From positions 1 through 40,122 of the forward strand of contig JACQZF010000014.1 of assembly GCA_016213945.1 (NCBI GenBank): 40,122 nucleotides of DNA. Reading direction: 5' to 3'. This stretch comes from Nitrospirota bacterium (GTDB lineage: Bacteria; Nitrospirota; Thermodesulfovibrionia; UBA6902). The notes beneath the pieces were generated by a model. It was not told where the DNA came from. It saw nothing but the letters and a program-made list of their open reading frames with translations, and searched no databases. Each line of letters starts with the position of its first letter. The stretch's first letter is position 1. Positions 7,939 to 14,867 of the stretch are shown here, in pieces. The position numbers were made by a program, and so were the translations under genes.

Positions 7939-8292
7939 ATGTTCAACAGAAACAATCAGACAAAGGAGAGAAAGCAGGAGCGGCTGGACTCAGGCTCTGT
8001 GTCCAAACATTTTCCGGAGGTTGCAAACATCGTCATCAGCATGATGTACAAACAGAAGGGGGCAAGATCTTTACTCCGGACCTTGAATTTCTCCCCGGAC
8101 AGTTATGCCTTTTTCAAGGTAGCTTGTTTGAGCGAAGACTGTGTTGACGGCGGATTCGATCTCACTCGGGTTATAAACTCGATGGTAACAAGCCACAGCG
8201 AGACAGAAAAAGGAGATCTCATCTGTGATGACAATGGTCCACGCCCCGGTCACTCAAATATTGCCTATGAAGTTGCCATACAATACACATAG
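7939..8292 (+). CDS. Conserved small protein of unknown function
   Basis: A 117-residue soluble protein. The chosen ATG (7939) has AGGAGG 4-9 bases upstream; an in-frame ATG at 7909 lies inside the csp terminator and is rejected. Visible features are a basic N-terminus (NRNNQTKERKQERLDSG), a central LLRTLNFSPDSYAFFKVACLS, and a pair CLSEDCVDGGFDLT. I have a weak impression of similar proteins beside cold-shock genes in other environmental bacteria but cannot confirm it. Its position straight after csp suggests co-expression if the hairpin is leaky. No function is assigned. Confidence 0.7.
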   Translation: MFNRNNQTKERKQERLDSGSVSKHFPEVANIVISMMYKQKGARSLLRTLNFSPDSYAFFKVACLSEDCVDGGFDLTRVINSMVTSHSETEKGDLICDDNGPRPGHSNIAYEVAIQYT

Positions 8293-8344
8293 AAAAAGTG
8301 CCATAGCTCCAAAGTGCGAAAGCTCGGAAGATTAAGGAGATATC

Positions 8345-8815
8345 ATGGAAGAAATAAAAAATATAGCGTTAGTAGCGCATGACAACCGCAAAAAAGATTT
8401 GATCGAATGGGTTGAATGGAATTACACATCACTAATTGAACATAAATTAATTTGTACCGGAACAACCGGAATAATGGTTGAGCAGGCGCTGAAACAGAAA
8501 CTTGTGAATGAGAAGTATGATCTTCGCATTACAAAATTAAAATCCGGTCCGCTGGGCGGCGATCAGCAGTTGGGCGCCATGATTGCCGAAGGCAAAGTCG
8601 ATGTGATTATATTCCTCTGGGACCCGATGCAACCTCAACCTCACGATGTTGATGTGAAGGCCCTATTAAGAATTGCTGTTCTTTACAACATCCCCACAGC
8701 ATGTAATCGCGCCACGGCAGATTTCCTGGTTTCATCATCATTGATAGGTCAAAAATACACTCCCGTAACAAAAGATTATGAATCATATATTAAGAGGGAT
8801 GTAACCCTGGAATAA
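8345..8815 (+). CDS. mgsA: Methylglyoxal synthase
   Basis: Converts dihydroxyacetone phosphate to methylglyoxal and phosphate, a bypass of lower glycolysis that relieves phosphate-sugar stress. The 156-residue protein matches the family over its whole length: IALVAHD (His12), the phosphate-binding TGTTG near 38-42, GPLGGDQQ with the catalytic Asp73, FLWDP, and PHDVDVKALLR. AAGGAGAT provides a good ribosome site just before the ATG. It is monocistronic here: a hairpin follows at 8823-8855 and the next gene is convergent. Confidence 0.95.
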   Translation: MEEIKNIALVAHDNRKKDLIEWVEWNYTSLIEHKLICTGTTGIMVEQALKQKLVNEKYDLRITKLKSGPLGGDQQLGAMIAEGKVDVIIFLWDPMQPQPHDVDVKALLRIAVLYNIPTACNRATADFLVSSSLIGQKYTPVTKDYESYIKRDVTLE

Positions 8816-8822
8816 GCTGTAT

Positions 8823-8872
8823 CTGCCGACTGTCTTGCCCGGCTTGTTTCGGCAGCTCTTATGCAGTTTTTT
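8823..8872 (+). terminator. Candidate terminator after mgsA
   Basis: CTGCCGA (8823-8829) pairs with TCGGCAG (8849-8855), followed after a gap by a T6 run ending near 8872. The loop is long and the T-run displaced, so the call is tentative. Confidence 0.35.
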
Positions 8873-9079
8873 CATTGTCTTCCACAAATTATCATCCCTG
8901 GATTATTGCTTTCAAATAAGAATTCTTTTTATCCCCACGTGATCTGCGCTAATAAAAAGTTGACGTGTATCTTATTAATGCTTATGAACAGGTATTGCCG
9001 GAGACATGTTAGGGAAGGTTATCATATAAAATCTGAAGGGGTCTTTTAGAAAAAGTAAAATTCAATGGACTTAACCATT
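8873..9079. other. Intergenic region between mgsA and the MOSC gene
   Basis: About 200 bp between two convergent genes. A 62-codon plus-strand ORF (8861-9049) has no ribosome site or family resemblance and I do not call it. No repeat or RNA element is evident. Confidence 0.4.
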
Positions 9080-9730
9080 CTAACGCTTGCAGCCCTCCAG
9101 CATTTTCTGGAAGGACTGTCTCCACGATCCGGAAAGCGCCTGCGCCGCGAGAATTTCCTTGATTGCTTCACAATTACTCTTTTGATGATGATAAATATGA
9201 TTGGCAAAGGACACAGTAATATTCGAGGAATCTCTTGCTTTAAGGATAAGCTGCGCTCCCTTCCATACAACGCCCTCCTCCAGTACCCTGAGATAAAAAC
9301 CTGTTCGTCCGGAGTTGACAATCAACTTTACCATATCGTCTCTGCCATACCGTAATGCGACTGTTTTGCAGGGCTGACGCGGCTGGCTGACCTGCACCAA
9401 TGCCGTTCCTGCTAAAAAAATATCTCCTATGCAAACAGCATCTTCGAGCAGCTCCGATACGGATAGATTCTCGCCGAATGGGGCCGGGGGCAATTTAATC
9501 CCAAGTGCGTCCTCCCAGTAAGGATTATGATTTATGCTGTATACACATACTGCCTTGTCCGCGCCTCCGTGATGTTTTAAATCAGCAACCCCGTCCCCTT
9601 CAAAGCCGGTCTTTGTCAGATGCAGATGCAATGACACAGGTGTTTTGCAGATGCCTGTCATCACCTCTTTGCCATGAAATACTTCTTTCTTTGGAATGCC
9701 GATGTTAAGTGATTCTACAGTTGCAATCAT
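9080..9730 (-). CDS. MOSC domain protein, YiiM-like
   Basis: A 216-residue protein of the MOSC superfamily (MoCo sulfurase C-terminal-like), closest by eye to E. coli YiiM, which uses molybdenum cofactor to detoxify N-hydroxylated bases such as 6-hydroxylaminopurine. Motifs are HHGGADKAVCVY (about 53-64), FGENLS (85-90) and SQPRQPCKT with the conserved cofactor-ligand Cys121. The C-terminal 50 residues fit the three-helix extension of YiiM. It is a lone gene on the minus strand. The AT-rich region upstream (9731-9900) also serves the divergent small exported protein. Confidence 0.85.
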   Translation of the reverse strand: MIATVESLNIGIPKKEVFHGKEVMTGICKTPVSLHLHLTKTGFEGDGVADLKHHGGADKAVCVYSINHNPYWEDALGIKLPPAPFGENLSVSELLEDAVCIGDIFLAGTALVQVSQPRQPCKTVALRYGRDDMVKLIVNSGRTGFYLRVLEEGVVWKGAQLILKARDSSNITVSFANHIYHHQKSNCEAIKEILAAQALSGSWRQSFQKMLEGCKR

Positions 9731-9803
9731 TTTTTATTTTCAAAAGAACCCGACTACTAAGATGTGTTAATAGATTTATGTTAAATCAAAAAAGCCGGGA
9801 TAA

Positions 9804-9821
9804 CAGTAACATTAGTTACTG
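9804..9821. promoter_or_regulatory. Small palindrome in the MOSC / exported-protein divergent region
   Basis: CAGTAAC-ATTA-GTTACTG is a perfect 7-bp inverted repeat, followed at once by another ATTACTG. It lies between two divergent genes and could be an operator. No regulator is implied by the neighbours. Confidence 0.3.
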
Positions 9822-9875
9822 AAAAATTACTGAAAGGTAAACTAAAATTTATTTTAAAATAAAGATAACCGGTGG

Positions 9876-9904
9876 TTGCTTTTCAAAACAACCTCGAATA
9901 TAAT
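9876..9904 (+). promoter_or_regulatory. Candidate promoter of the 94-aa exported protein (near-leaderless)
   Basis: TTGCTT (9876-9881), a 17-bp spacer and a perfect TATAAT (9899-9904). The expected start is near 9911 and the ATG is at 9914, so the mRNA would have almost no leader. Confidence 0.55.
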
Positions 9905-9913
9905 GGACTCAAT

Positions 9914-10198
9914 ATGAAGATAACCGCTGCGACAATTCTAATAGCTCTGTTCCTTACCGCATTATCGCCGTTGACTACCGTTCGGATTACTTCAAACGCA
10001 CATACCGTATCTATTAAAATGCTTGATGTCTGCCATCAGACCGGCAGCATGGTTTTAAATAATCTGGAGATGCCGTTTGTTTCTGAATATCCTTGCACAC
10101 AGCATATATTAAGTTTAACAACTTCTCCTGAATCTTCAAATTCAACAACAAAGCTGCCTCTTATAACCATTCCGATAGAGCTTCCTCCAAAGGTCTAA
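9914..10198 (+). CDS. Small exported or membrane-anchored protein, unknown
   Basis: A 94-residue protein beginning MKITAATILIALFLTALSPL, a signal peptide or membrane anchor. The mature part has two cysteines (DVCHQTGS and EYPCTQH) and a Thr/Ser/Pro-rich C-terminus. I do not recognise a family. The ATG at 9914 is chosen because a perfect TATAAT sits 10 bases upstream; an in-frame ATG at 9872 would lie before the promoter. A strong terminator follows at 10305-10352. It may belong with the DUF2318 lipoprotein downstream, but the terminator argues for separate transcripts. Confidence 0.6.
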   Translation: MKITAATILIALFLTALSPLTTVRITSNAHTVSIKMLDVCHQTGSMVLNNLEMPFVSEYPCTQHILSLTTSPESSNSTTKLPLITIPIELPPKV

Positions 10199-10304
10199 CC
10201 TCACAGTTACGAAGCTGAGAGTTATTTTGTTTTCATGAATTATTGATGCAGGCGATGAGCGCCTGTGTGGTCTGTCATTTATTGACACACCTCCCCATTT
10301 GACT

Positions 10305-10352
10305 TGACTCCGCTTCGAAAATCACCGTTTCCGAAGCGGAGTCACTTTTTTT
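10305..10352 (+). terminator. Strong intrinsic terminator
   Basis: A 13-bp stem (10305-10317 with 10332-10344) closes a 14-base loop and is followed by CTTTTTTT. It lies about 105 bp after the 94-aa gene and 23 bp before a well-formed ribosome site. I find no promoter between hairpin and that ribosome site, so it could also regulate the genes downstream by attenuation. Confidence 0.85.
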
Positions 10353-10374
10353 AGAAATCTTTTCAGGAGGAGAA

Positions 10375-10488
10375 ATGCAATATTCCTTGTTTGACAGGAA
10401 ATACCCGGCAGAAGTGATAAAAGATCCGGCAGGCGACATAAAACACAGGCCTCCCTCTCCTGTAATATGCATGGCTCGCGTTAGTTGA
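10375..10488 (+). CDS. 37-codon ORF with strong ribosome site, upstream of DUF2318 gene
   Basis: ATG at 10375 is preceded by a textbook AGGAGG 6 bases upstream. The frame encodes 37 residues (MQYSLFDRKYPAEVIKD..., ending CMARVS) and stops at 10486-10488, four bases before the ATG of the DUF2318 lipoprotein, which itself lacks a clear ribosome site. This arrangement fits a small protein or leader peptide translationally coupled to the lipoprotein. It could also be the remnant N-terminus of a lost gene. No family recognised. Confidence 0.45.
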   Translation: MQYSLFDRKYPAEVIKDPAGDIKHRPPSPVICMARVS

Positions 10489-10492
10489 AAAG

Positions 10493-10921
10493 ATGAGAAA
10501 AATCTGCTGCATTTTGTTTCTTGCTTTACTGCTTCTATCCTCCTGTTCGGGGCAGCCTTCATATCAAAAGCCGATCATAAGAGATTCAAATGTTGTGGTG
10601 GATATAAGCACGCTCAAACCGGAGATACCAATGTTTTACACATATCATTATCTTGGCAGAAAGATAAATTTCTTCGTTATCAGGATTAATGACAAGGTCG
10701 TCTCATTCATTGACGCCTGTGAAAACTGCCATACTGCAAAACTCGGTTACAGATTCGACGAGGGCTATTTTATATGCAGGCATTGCAATGTGAGATACCC
10801 TGTGTCCGAAATCGAAAAGGGCATCGGCAGTTGCTTCCCTATCCCGGTAACAGGACGTATTCAGTACGGGCAATATCTGATACATGTCTCAATGCTTGAT
10901 AAAATGGCGGACAAGTTTTAA
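10493..10921 (+). CDS. DUF2318-type Cys-rich lipoprotein
   Basis: A 142-residue lipoprotein: a hydrophobic leader with lipobox LSSC (Cys18), then a compact domain with CENCH (76-80), ICRHC (95-98) and GSC (114). The spacing CxxC...FICRHCN.RYP matches the DUF2318 family, predicted to bind Fe-S or another metal at the membrane and often found with metal uptake or redox genes. CxxCH could also read as a heme c site, but the second CxxC favours a metal centre. Translation probably couples to the 37-codon ORF just upstream. It converges with the heme protein gene at 10945. Confidence 0.75.
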   Translation: MRKICCILFLALLLLSSCSGQPSYQKPIIRDSNVVVDISTLKPEIPMFYTYHYLGRKINFFVIRINDKVVSFIDACENCHTAKLGYRFDEGYFICRHCNVRYPVSEIEKGIGSCFPIPVTGRIQYGQYLIHVSMLDKMADKF

Positions 10922-10944
10922 AGCGTTCCGGTCCGGGGACTGGT

Positions 10945-11679
10945 TCAATTATTATTCACCACGCACTTTACCGGCACTATTACGCTTATTGCGCCCCGCA
11001 GTTCCCCCTCTTTGTATCCCTCCTTAAGCTTGCCGGTTATGTCCTTTTCCCCTGCCGGGTCGCCATGACAGACAAGACATGACTTTTCAATATAAAGAGG
11101 TACCATATAGCGAAGCACCGTGTTGTCTCCGAATTTCATTTCCATGGAATATGTGTTGCCTTTGGAAGAACTTTCAAAGTCCTTTAGAACAGACGCTTCG
11201 AAATCATCCGGTTTGTTATAGTCTCCCCTGTATCTCAGACTGGTCTGTTTGACGGTTATCCCGGATATTTTATAAATCTTGTCACCAACCCTCCGGCCGA
11301 ATACAGCAGGGATAAAGCCTTTGAATTCTTTGCCGGGCTCATTGATCTGAGGCTGCGCCTCAGCGACAACCTCTTTGGCGGATTCATGGATTGCAATAAT
11401 CGACCTGTCGATATCATTTGAGAAAACCAACGCCTTTATGTTAATGCCTGACCTCTTCATGAATTCCTGAGCGACCTGTTCTTCATACACTTGCGGAGTA
11501 AATCCCTTGTGTCCCTTTGCAGGGTCGTTAAAAAGAGGTTGATTATTGGCAATCACAACCCTGCCCGCCGTAAGATAATCGGCGATCAACACGGCGATGG
11601 ATTCAAGCTTTCCACCTGCCTCTGCCTGCGGGGAACACATCAAAGCCGATGCAATTATAAATGCGATGCGTTTTTTCAT
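10945..11679 (-). CDS. Tll0287-like (DUF3365) c-type heme sensor protein
   Basis: A 244-residue exported protein: signal peptide (1-21, SPQAEA-GG), then a PAS-like Tll0287/DUF3365 domain with two related segments (NQPLFNDPAKGHKGFTPQVY and PQINEPGKEFKGFIPAVF), and one heme c site CLVCH at 201-205. Such domains are periplasmic heme sensors, here free-standing without a kinase or cyclase. It may feed redox or gas status to another membrane sensor or act as an electron carrier. A good AGGAGGT-like ribosome site (TGGGAGGTAGAAATG) precedes the start. It is monocistronic. Confidence 0.85.
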   Translation of the reverse strand: MKKRIAFIIASALMCSPQAEAGGKLESIAVLIADYLTAGRVVIANNQPLFNDPAKGHKGFTPQVYEEQVAQEFMKRSGINIKALVFSNDIDRSIIAIHESAKEVVAEAQPQINEPGKEFKGFIPAVFGRRVGDKIYKISGITVKQTSLRYRGDYNKPDDFEASVLKDFESSSKGNTYSMEMKFGDNTVLRYMVPLYIEKSCLVCHGDPAGEKDITGKLKEGYKEGELRGAISVIVPVKCVVNNN

Positions 11680-11897
11680 TTCTACCTCCCAATGTTTGTT
11701 AAGAACGAAGCCTGTATCGGTTCATGAAAAACGAAATCTGCGCAGGCGGCTTCCTGTGAATAAGTTTAGCAGTTTTCACGGACGGATTCTACAAATATTT
11801 TATGATAGCAATTTTTACAGGAGTGATTTTCACGGGTGAGATTCCGGACAGAAATAGATTTAGAGGCTTATCAAGAAGTTTTTACTGTAACGCAAAA

Positions 11898-12212
11898 CTA
11901 CAGGAAGTAATCGCACTTGTCCCAGGGCGGGTTTATGATCTCCAGTCCCATTTTAACCGCCAAGTTATGCGGAGGGGCTTTCCTCAGCCATTTGACTTTG
12001 CATTGCAGATTCAGGGTCTCCCCTGAAACAGGCTGGAATTTCAATTCAAGTTCTGCACCGGGTGGAATAGCAATCTCCGCTTCCGAAGGGGAAATTATTA
12101 TCCCTACGCCGCTTTCGGAAAGATCGTCTATTACCCCGTCATAGCTTTTGCCTTCATATATTATTTCAGCTTTATACCCGGCAACTATCCTTTTGAAAAT
12201 TCTTTTTTCCAT
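11898..12212 (-). CDS. Single-domain PilZ protein (c-di-GMP receptor)
   Basis: A 104-residue PilZ domain protein. It carries the c-di-GMP signature RxxxR (Arg4-Arg8, RIFKR) and DxSxxG (30-35, DLSESG), then a beta-barrel with KMGLEIINPP near the C-terminus. Single PilZ domains act as adaptors that change partner activity when c-di-GMP binds. Target unknown. A second PilZ protein lies 0.8 kb away on the same strand. The region 11680-11897 upstream of the neighbouring heme gene shows no gene or RNA element. Confidence 0.85.
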   Translation of the reverse strand: MEKRIFKRIVAGYKAEIIYEGKSYDGVIDDLSESGVGIIISPSEAEIAIPPGAELELKFQPVSGETLNLQCKVKWLRKAPPHNLAVKMGLEIINPPWDKCDYFL

Positions 12213-12262
12213 TTCAGGTTGATTATAGCAAATAGCAATTAATTAAAGTTTGTTTAAAACTC

Positions 12263-12751
12263 CTACAATTCATAAATTGTCTCGTCCACTTTTGGGACCT
12301 GCCTCCTGCTTACCTTTTTTTCTCCATCAAAAAACGGTTCCTCTTTTTCCAGGATATCGCCCATCTCCTCCTCGATCTTTTCAGGGTCTTCCCCCTGTTC
12401 CATGCGGCGAATAGCTTCTTCCATTCCCTGTCCTAAATTAATGCCTGTGGCCTCAGAAAGTTTCTTCATCAGCCTGGCTGCCTGCCGGGGATCGTCTTCG
12501 TTGATCTTGCCTGCATCGCCAGCAAGCATGGACATCGCCTTTTCCATCTTTGCTTCATCTATTTGGGGCATGTCCCCGGCAGCCTCCCCCTCGCCCTTCC
12601 CGCCTGAAACCGGTGAGAATACGGACATCCTGCGTTTCAGCTTCACAACCATGCAATGCGGGCAGTCAGGGACTTTCTCCGTGTTGACGCCTCGGGAAAA
12701 GAAGTTGTAGACCGTGTTGCACCTTTCGCAGAAAAATTCATAAATGGGCAT
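12263..12751 (-). CDS. FmdB-type zinc ribbon protein
   Basis: A 162-residue protein starting MPIYEFFCERC, the hallmark of the FmdB regulatory family, with a zinc ribbon formed by Cys8, Cys11, Cys30 and Cys33. The remaining 110 residues are acidic and helical (repeated EEA, GEDPEKIEEEM), longer than minimal FmdB proteins and with no recognised domain. FmdB proteins are implicated in regulation, but their precise role is unsettled. It lies between the two PilZ genes and next to tRNA-Leu on the same strand. Confidence 0.85.
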   Translation of the reverse strand: MPIYEFFCERCNTVYNFFSRGVNTEKVPDCPHCMVVKLKRRMSVFSPVSGGKGEGEAAGDMPQIDEAKMEKAMSMLAGDAGKINEDDPRQAARLMKKLSEATGINLGQGMEEAIRRMEQGEDPEKIEEEMGDILEKEEPFFDGEKKVSRRQVPKVDETIYEL

Positions 12752-12864
12752 AGCGTCTCATCTCGCGTAATACTTAGAATGAAAATATTTTAACAATTTT
12801 CATAAAGACTGGAAAAGGGATTTATACGGGATATTCATTTTCGTCACGCATCTCCGGGGAAAGA

Positions 12865-12949
12865 TGGTGCCGAAGGCGGGACTCGAACCCGCATGGATTG
12901 CTCCACACGCCCCTCAAACGTGCGTGTCTACCAATTCCACCACTTCGGC
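12865..12949 (-). tRNA. tRNA-Leu (GAG)
   Basis: On the minus strand: acceptor GCCGAAG (12949-12943) pairing with CTTCGGC (12875-12869), D-arm GTGGAATTGGTAGAC, anticodon loop TTGAGGG with anticodon GAG (12915-12913), a long variable arm TGGAGCAATCCA typical of tRNA-Leu, T-arm CGGGTTCGAGTCCCG, discriminator A, and an encoded CCA (12867-12865). Confidence 0.97.
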
Positions 12950-13030
12950 ATATCTGAGATTATTGGCGACTGTAATTATAAAACAGAAGACGGTTTCAAT
13001 ACAACCCTTGCACTTTCACTTACAAGCCGC

Positions 13031-13366
13031 TTAAGAATGAAGGAGAGAATGAATATAGTTTATGAAATCCACGGGGGGATTGATCAGTTCGATTCCCATG
13101 CCGATCTGGGCCCCGTTGTTGACTCCCTGCATGGCCTTTAAGTTCCTGACAACCCGGCCTTTAATGAAAAGGGCCTCGGAATTTGGAAGATGCAGTTTTA
13201 TATCTATGGGGCTTCCGGCGTCAATCCCCTTGCTCGTTGTGATGAACAATCCGTTCTCGGACAGGTCATTTGTGATCGCTGTATTTTCAGCGGTCGAATG
13301 GAACTTTACTTCCAGGCGCTTTGGCACCCTTACTGCTTTTCTTTTATCGTTATTTACCATAGTCAA
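13031..13366 (-). CDS. Single-domain PilZ protein (c-di-GMP receptor)
   Basis: A 111-residue PilZ domain protein with both binding motifs: RxxxR (Arg9-Arg13, RKAVR) and DxSxxG (34-39, DLSENG), followed by the usual beta-strands and GIELINPP. It is the better-conserved of the two PilZ proteins here and shares the ELINPP/EIINPP ending with the one at 11898, so they may be paralogues. Start may be Met1 or Met3. It follows nuoN on the same strand with about 55 bp between, so it could receive read-through from the nuo operon. Confidence 0.88.
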   Translation of the reverse strand: MTMVNNDKRKAVRVPKRLEVKFHSTAENTAITNDLSENGLFITTSKGIDAGSPIDIKLHLPNSEALFIKGRVVRNLKAMQGVNNGAQIGMGIELINPPVDFINYIHSLLHS

Positions 13367-13421
13367 AGATACTGGAAACAGGACACATTAGTCAAGACAA
13401 TTCTTAGACCGGAGCAGGCTG

Positions 13422-14867
13422 TCAGCCTGCGATTGAAGACCTCACCAGGTTAAGCAGAAAAGACGGGAAAACACCGAGGATTATAACCATTGCGGTAGTG
13501 ACCGCAAGAGCGAAATTCAATGAAGAAGATGAGGTGAGGGTCACTTCCTCTTTCGGGTCTTTCATGTACATATACATGACGATCCTCAAATAGAAGAACG
13601 CGGAAACAACGCTGAACATGACCGCTATTATGGCAAGATACATATGCCCTGAATTGACCGCCTCCATGATGACGTAGAATTTCCCGATAAACCCGGCGGT
13701 CGGCGGTATTCCGGTGAGGGAAAACATAAATACGAGCATCAATGCGGATGTTACGGGATGCTTCTTCGCAAGCCCCATGTAGTCCTCAAGGTTTTCGCCC
13801 TGAAAGCCTTCACGCCTCAACGAGATCACTACGGCAAAGGCGCCTACATTCATGAACATATATATCATCAGATAATTAACAGTGCTTGTAAGCCCGTCGG
13901 CTGTGCCTGCGATTATGCCGAGGAGCATGTATCCGGCGTGCGCGATGGAGCTGTAGGCAAGCATCCTTTTTATGTTCGTCTGCGCAAGCGCGATGATGCT
14001 TCCGACAGCTATTGTAATAACGGCGATAGGTATCAGTATGCTGTTCCACTGGAGCTGCATTGCGCCGAAGGACTCAAACAACACCCTGCCCATTACCGCA
14101 AATCCCGCGGCCTTGGGCCCCACGGACATAAAAGCGGTTATGGAAGTCGGAGCGCCTTCATATACGTCGGGCGCCCACATGTGAAAAGGGGCCAGCGCGA
14201 TCTTGAACCCGAAGGCCACTATCATAAATATCATCCCAAGAAACACGATCGGGTTGTCGACAATGTTTAATGACTGAAGCGCAACCGCTATCTCTTTTAT
14301 ATTGGTGGTCCCGGTCATTCCGTAGGTGAGTGAAATGCCGTAAAGCAAAAACGCCGAGGAGAAAGCGCCGAGAAAGAAATATTTAAGGGCCGCCTCATTT
14401 GAGCGGGGCTGCTTCCTGATAAGGCCCGCAAGGATATAAGTGGATAGCGCCATCAGCTCGAGTCCGAGGTAGAGGATTATCAGATCAGCGGCTGAAGCCA
14501 TGAACATCATGCCGGTGGTGGCAAAAAGGATCAGGGCGTAATATTCCCCGAAGGACGACTTTTCTATCGTCATGTATTTGAGCGAGATACAGATCGTCAG
14601 GATGATGTTGATGTAGAAAATCAGCTTGAAGAAATTGGAGTATCCATCCAGCACGAACATGCCGGCAAATACGTTTTGGGGCTGGTTAAAAATATACAAC
14701 TTATATGTAGCATATAAAGCGACAAGCGTCCCGGCAATGCCGACAACCGCAATAACTTCCTTTTTCTTGACGGCAAGGTCCAGCAAAAGCAGTATCAGCC
14801 CCACGCATATGAGCGTGATCTCCGGCATGATCATAGTCATTTCAAACAAGTAGTTCGCCATGTCCAT
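13422..14867 (-). CDS. nuoN: NADH-quinone oxidoreductase subunit N
   Basis: A 481-residue antiporter-like membrane subunit of complex I, one of three proton-pumping modules in the membrane arm. About 14 hydrophobic helices, with KIALAPFHMWAPDVYEGAPT (about 220-240) and QTNIKRMLAYSSIAHAGYML (about 295-315) typical of the family. It is the last gene of the operon. Its ATG overlaps the nuoM TGA by one base. The stop codon lies inside a small GCAGGCT/AGCCTGC palindrome (about 13411-13427). Confidence 0.97.
   Translation of the reverse strand: MDMANYLFEMTMIMPEITLICVGLILLLLDLAVKKKEVIAVVGIAGTLVALYATYKLYIFNQPQNVFAGMFVLDGYSNFFKLIFYINIILTICISLKYMTIEKSSFGEYYALILFATTGMMFMASAADLIILYLGLELMALSTYILAGLIRKQPRSNEAALKYFFLGAFSSAFLLYGISLTYGMTGTTNIKEIAVALQSLNIVDNPIVFLGMIFMIVAFGFKIALAPFHMWAPDVYEGAPTSITAFMSVGPKAAGFAVMGRVLFESFGAMQLQWNSILIPIAVITIAVGSIIALAQTNIKRMLAYSSIAHAGYMLLGIIAGTADGLTSTVNYLMIYMFMNVGAFAVVISLRREGFQGENLEDYMGLAKKHPVTSALMLVFMFSLTGIPPTAGFIGKFYVIMEAVNSGHMYLAIIAVMFSVVSAFFYLRIVMYMYMKDPKEEVTLTSSSSLNFALAVTTAMVIILGVFPSFLLNLVRSSIAG

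Noticed and set aside
8861-9049. 62-codon plus-strand ORF after mgsA
   Set aside because: It has no ribosome site, no family resemblance, and overlaps the likely mgsA terminator.
11680-11897. A second riboswitch upstream of the heme sensor gene
   Set aside because: GAAGCC/GGCTTC pairing is visible, but no GEMM, cobalamin or other known aptamer core can be traced.
12868-13141. 82-codon plus-strand ORF over the tRNA-Leu region
   Set aside because: It crosses a well-formed tRNA gene in antisense and has no protein family signature.
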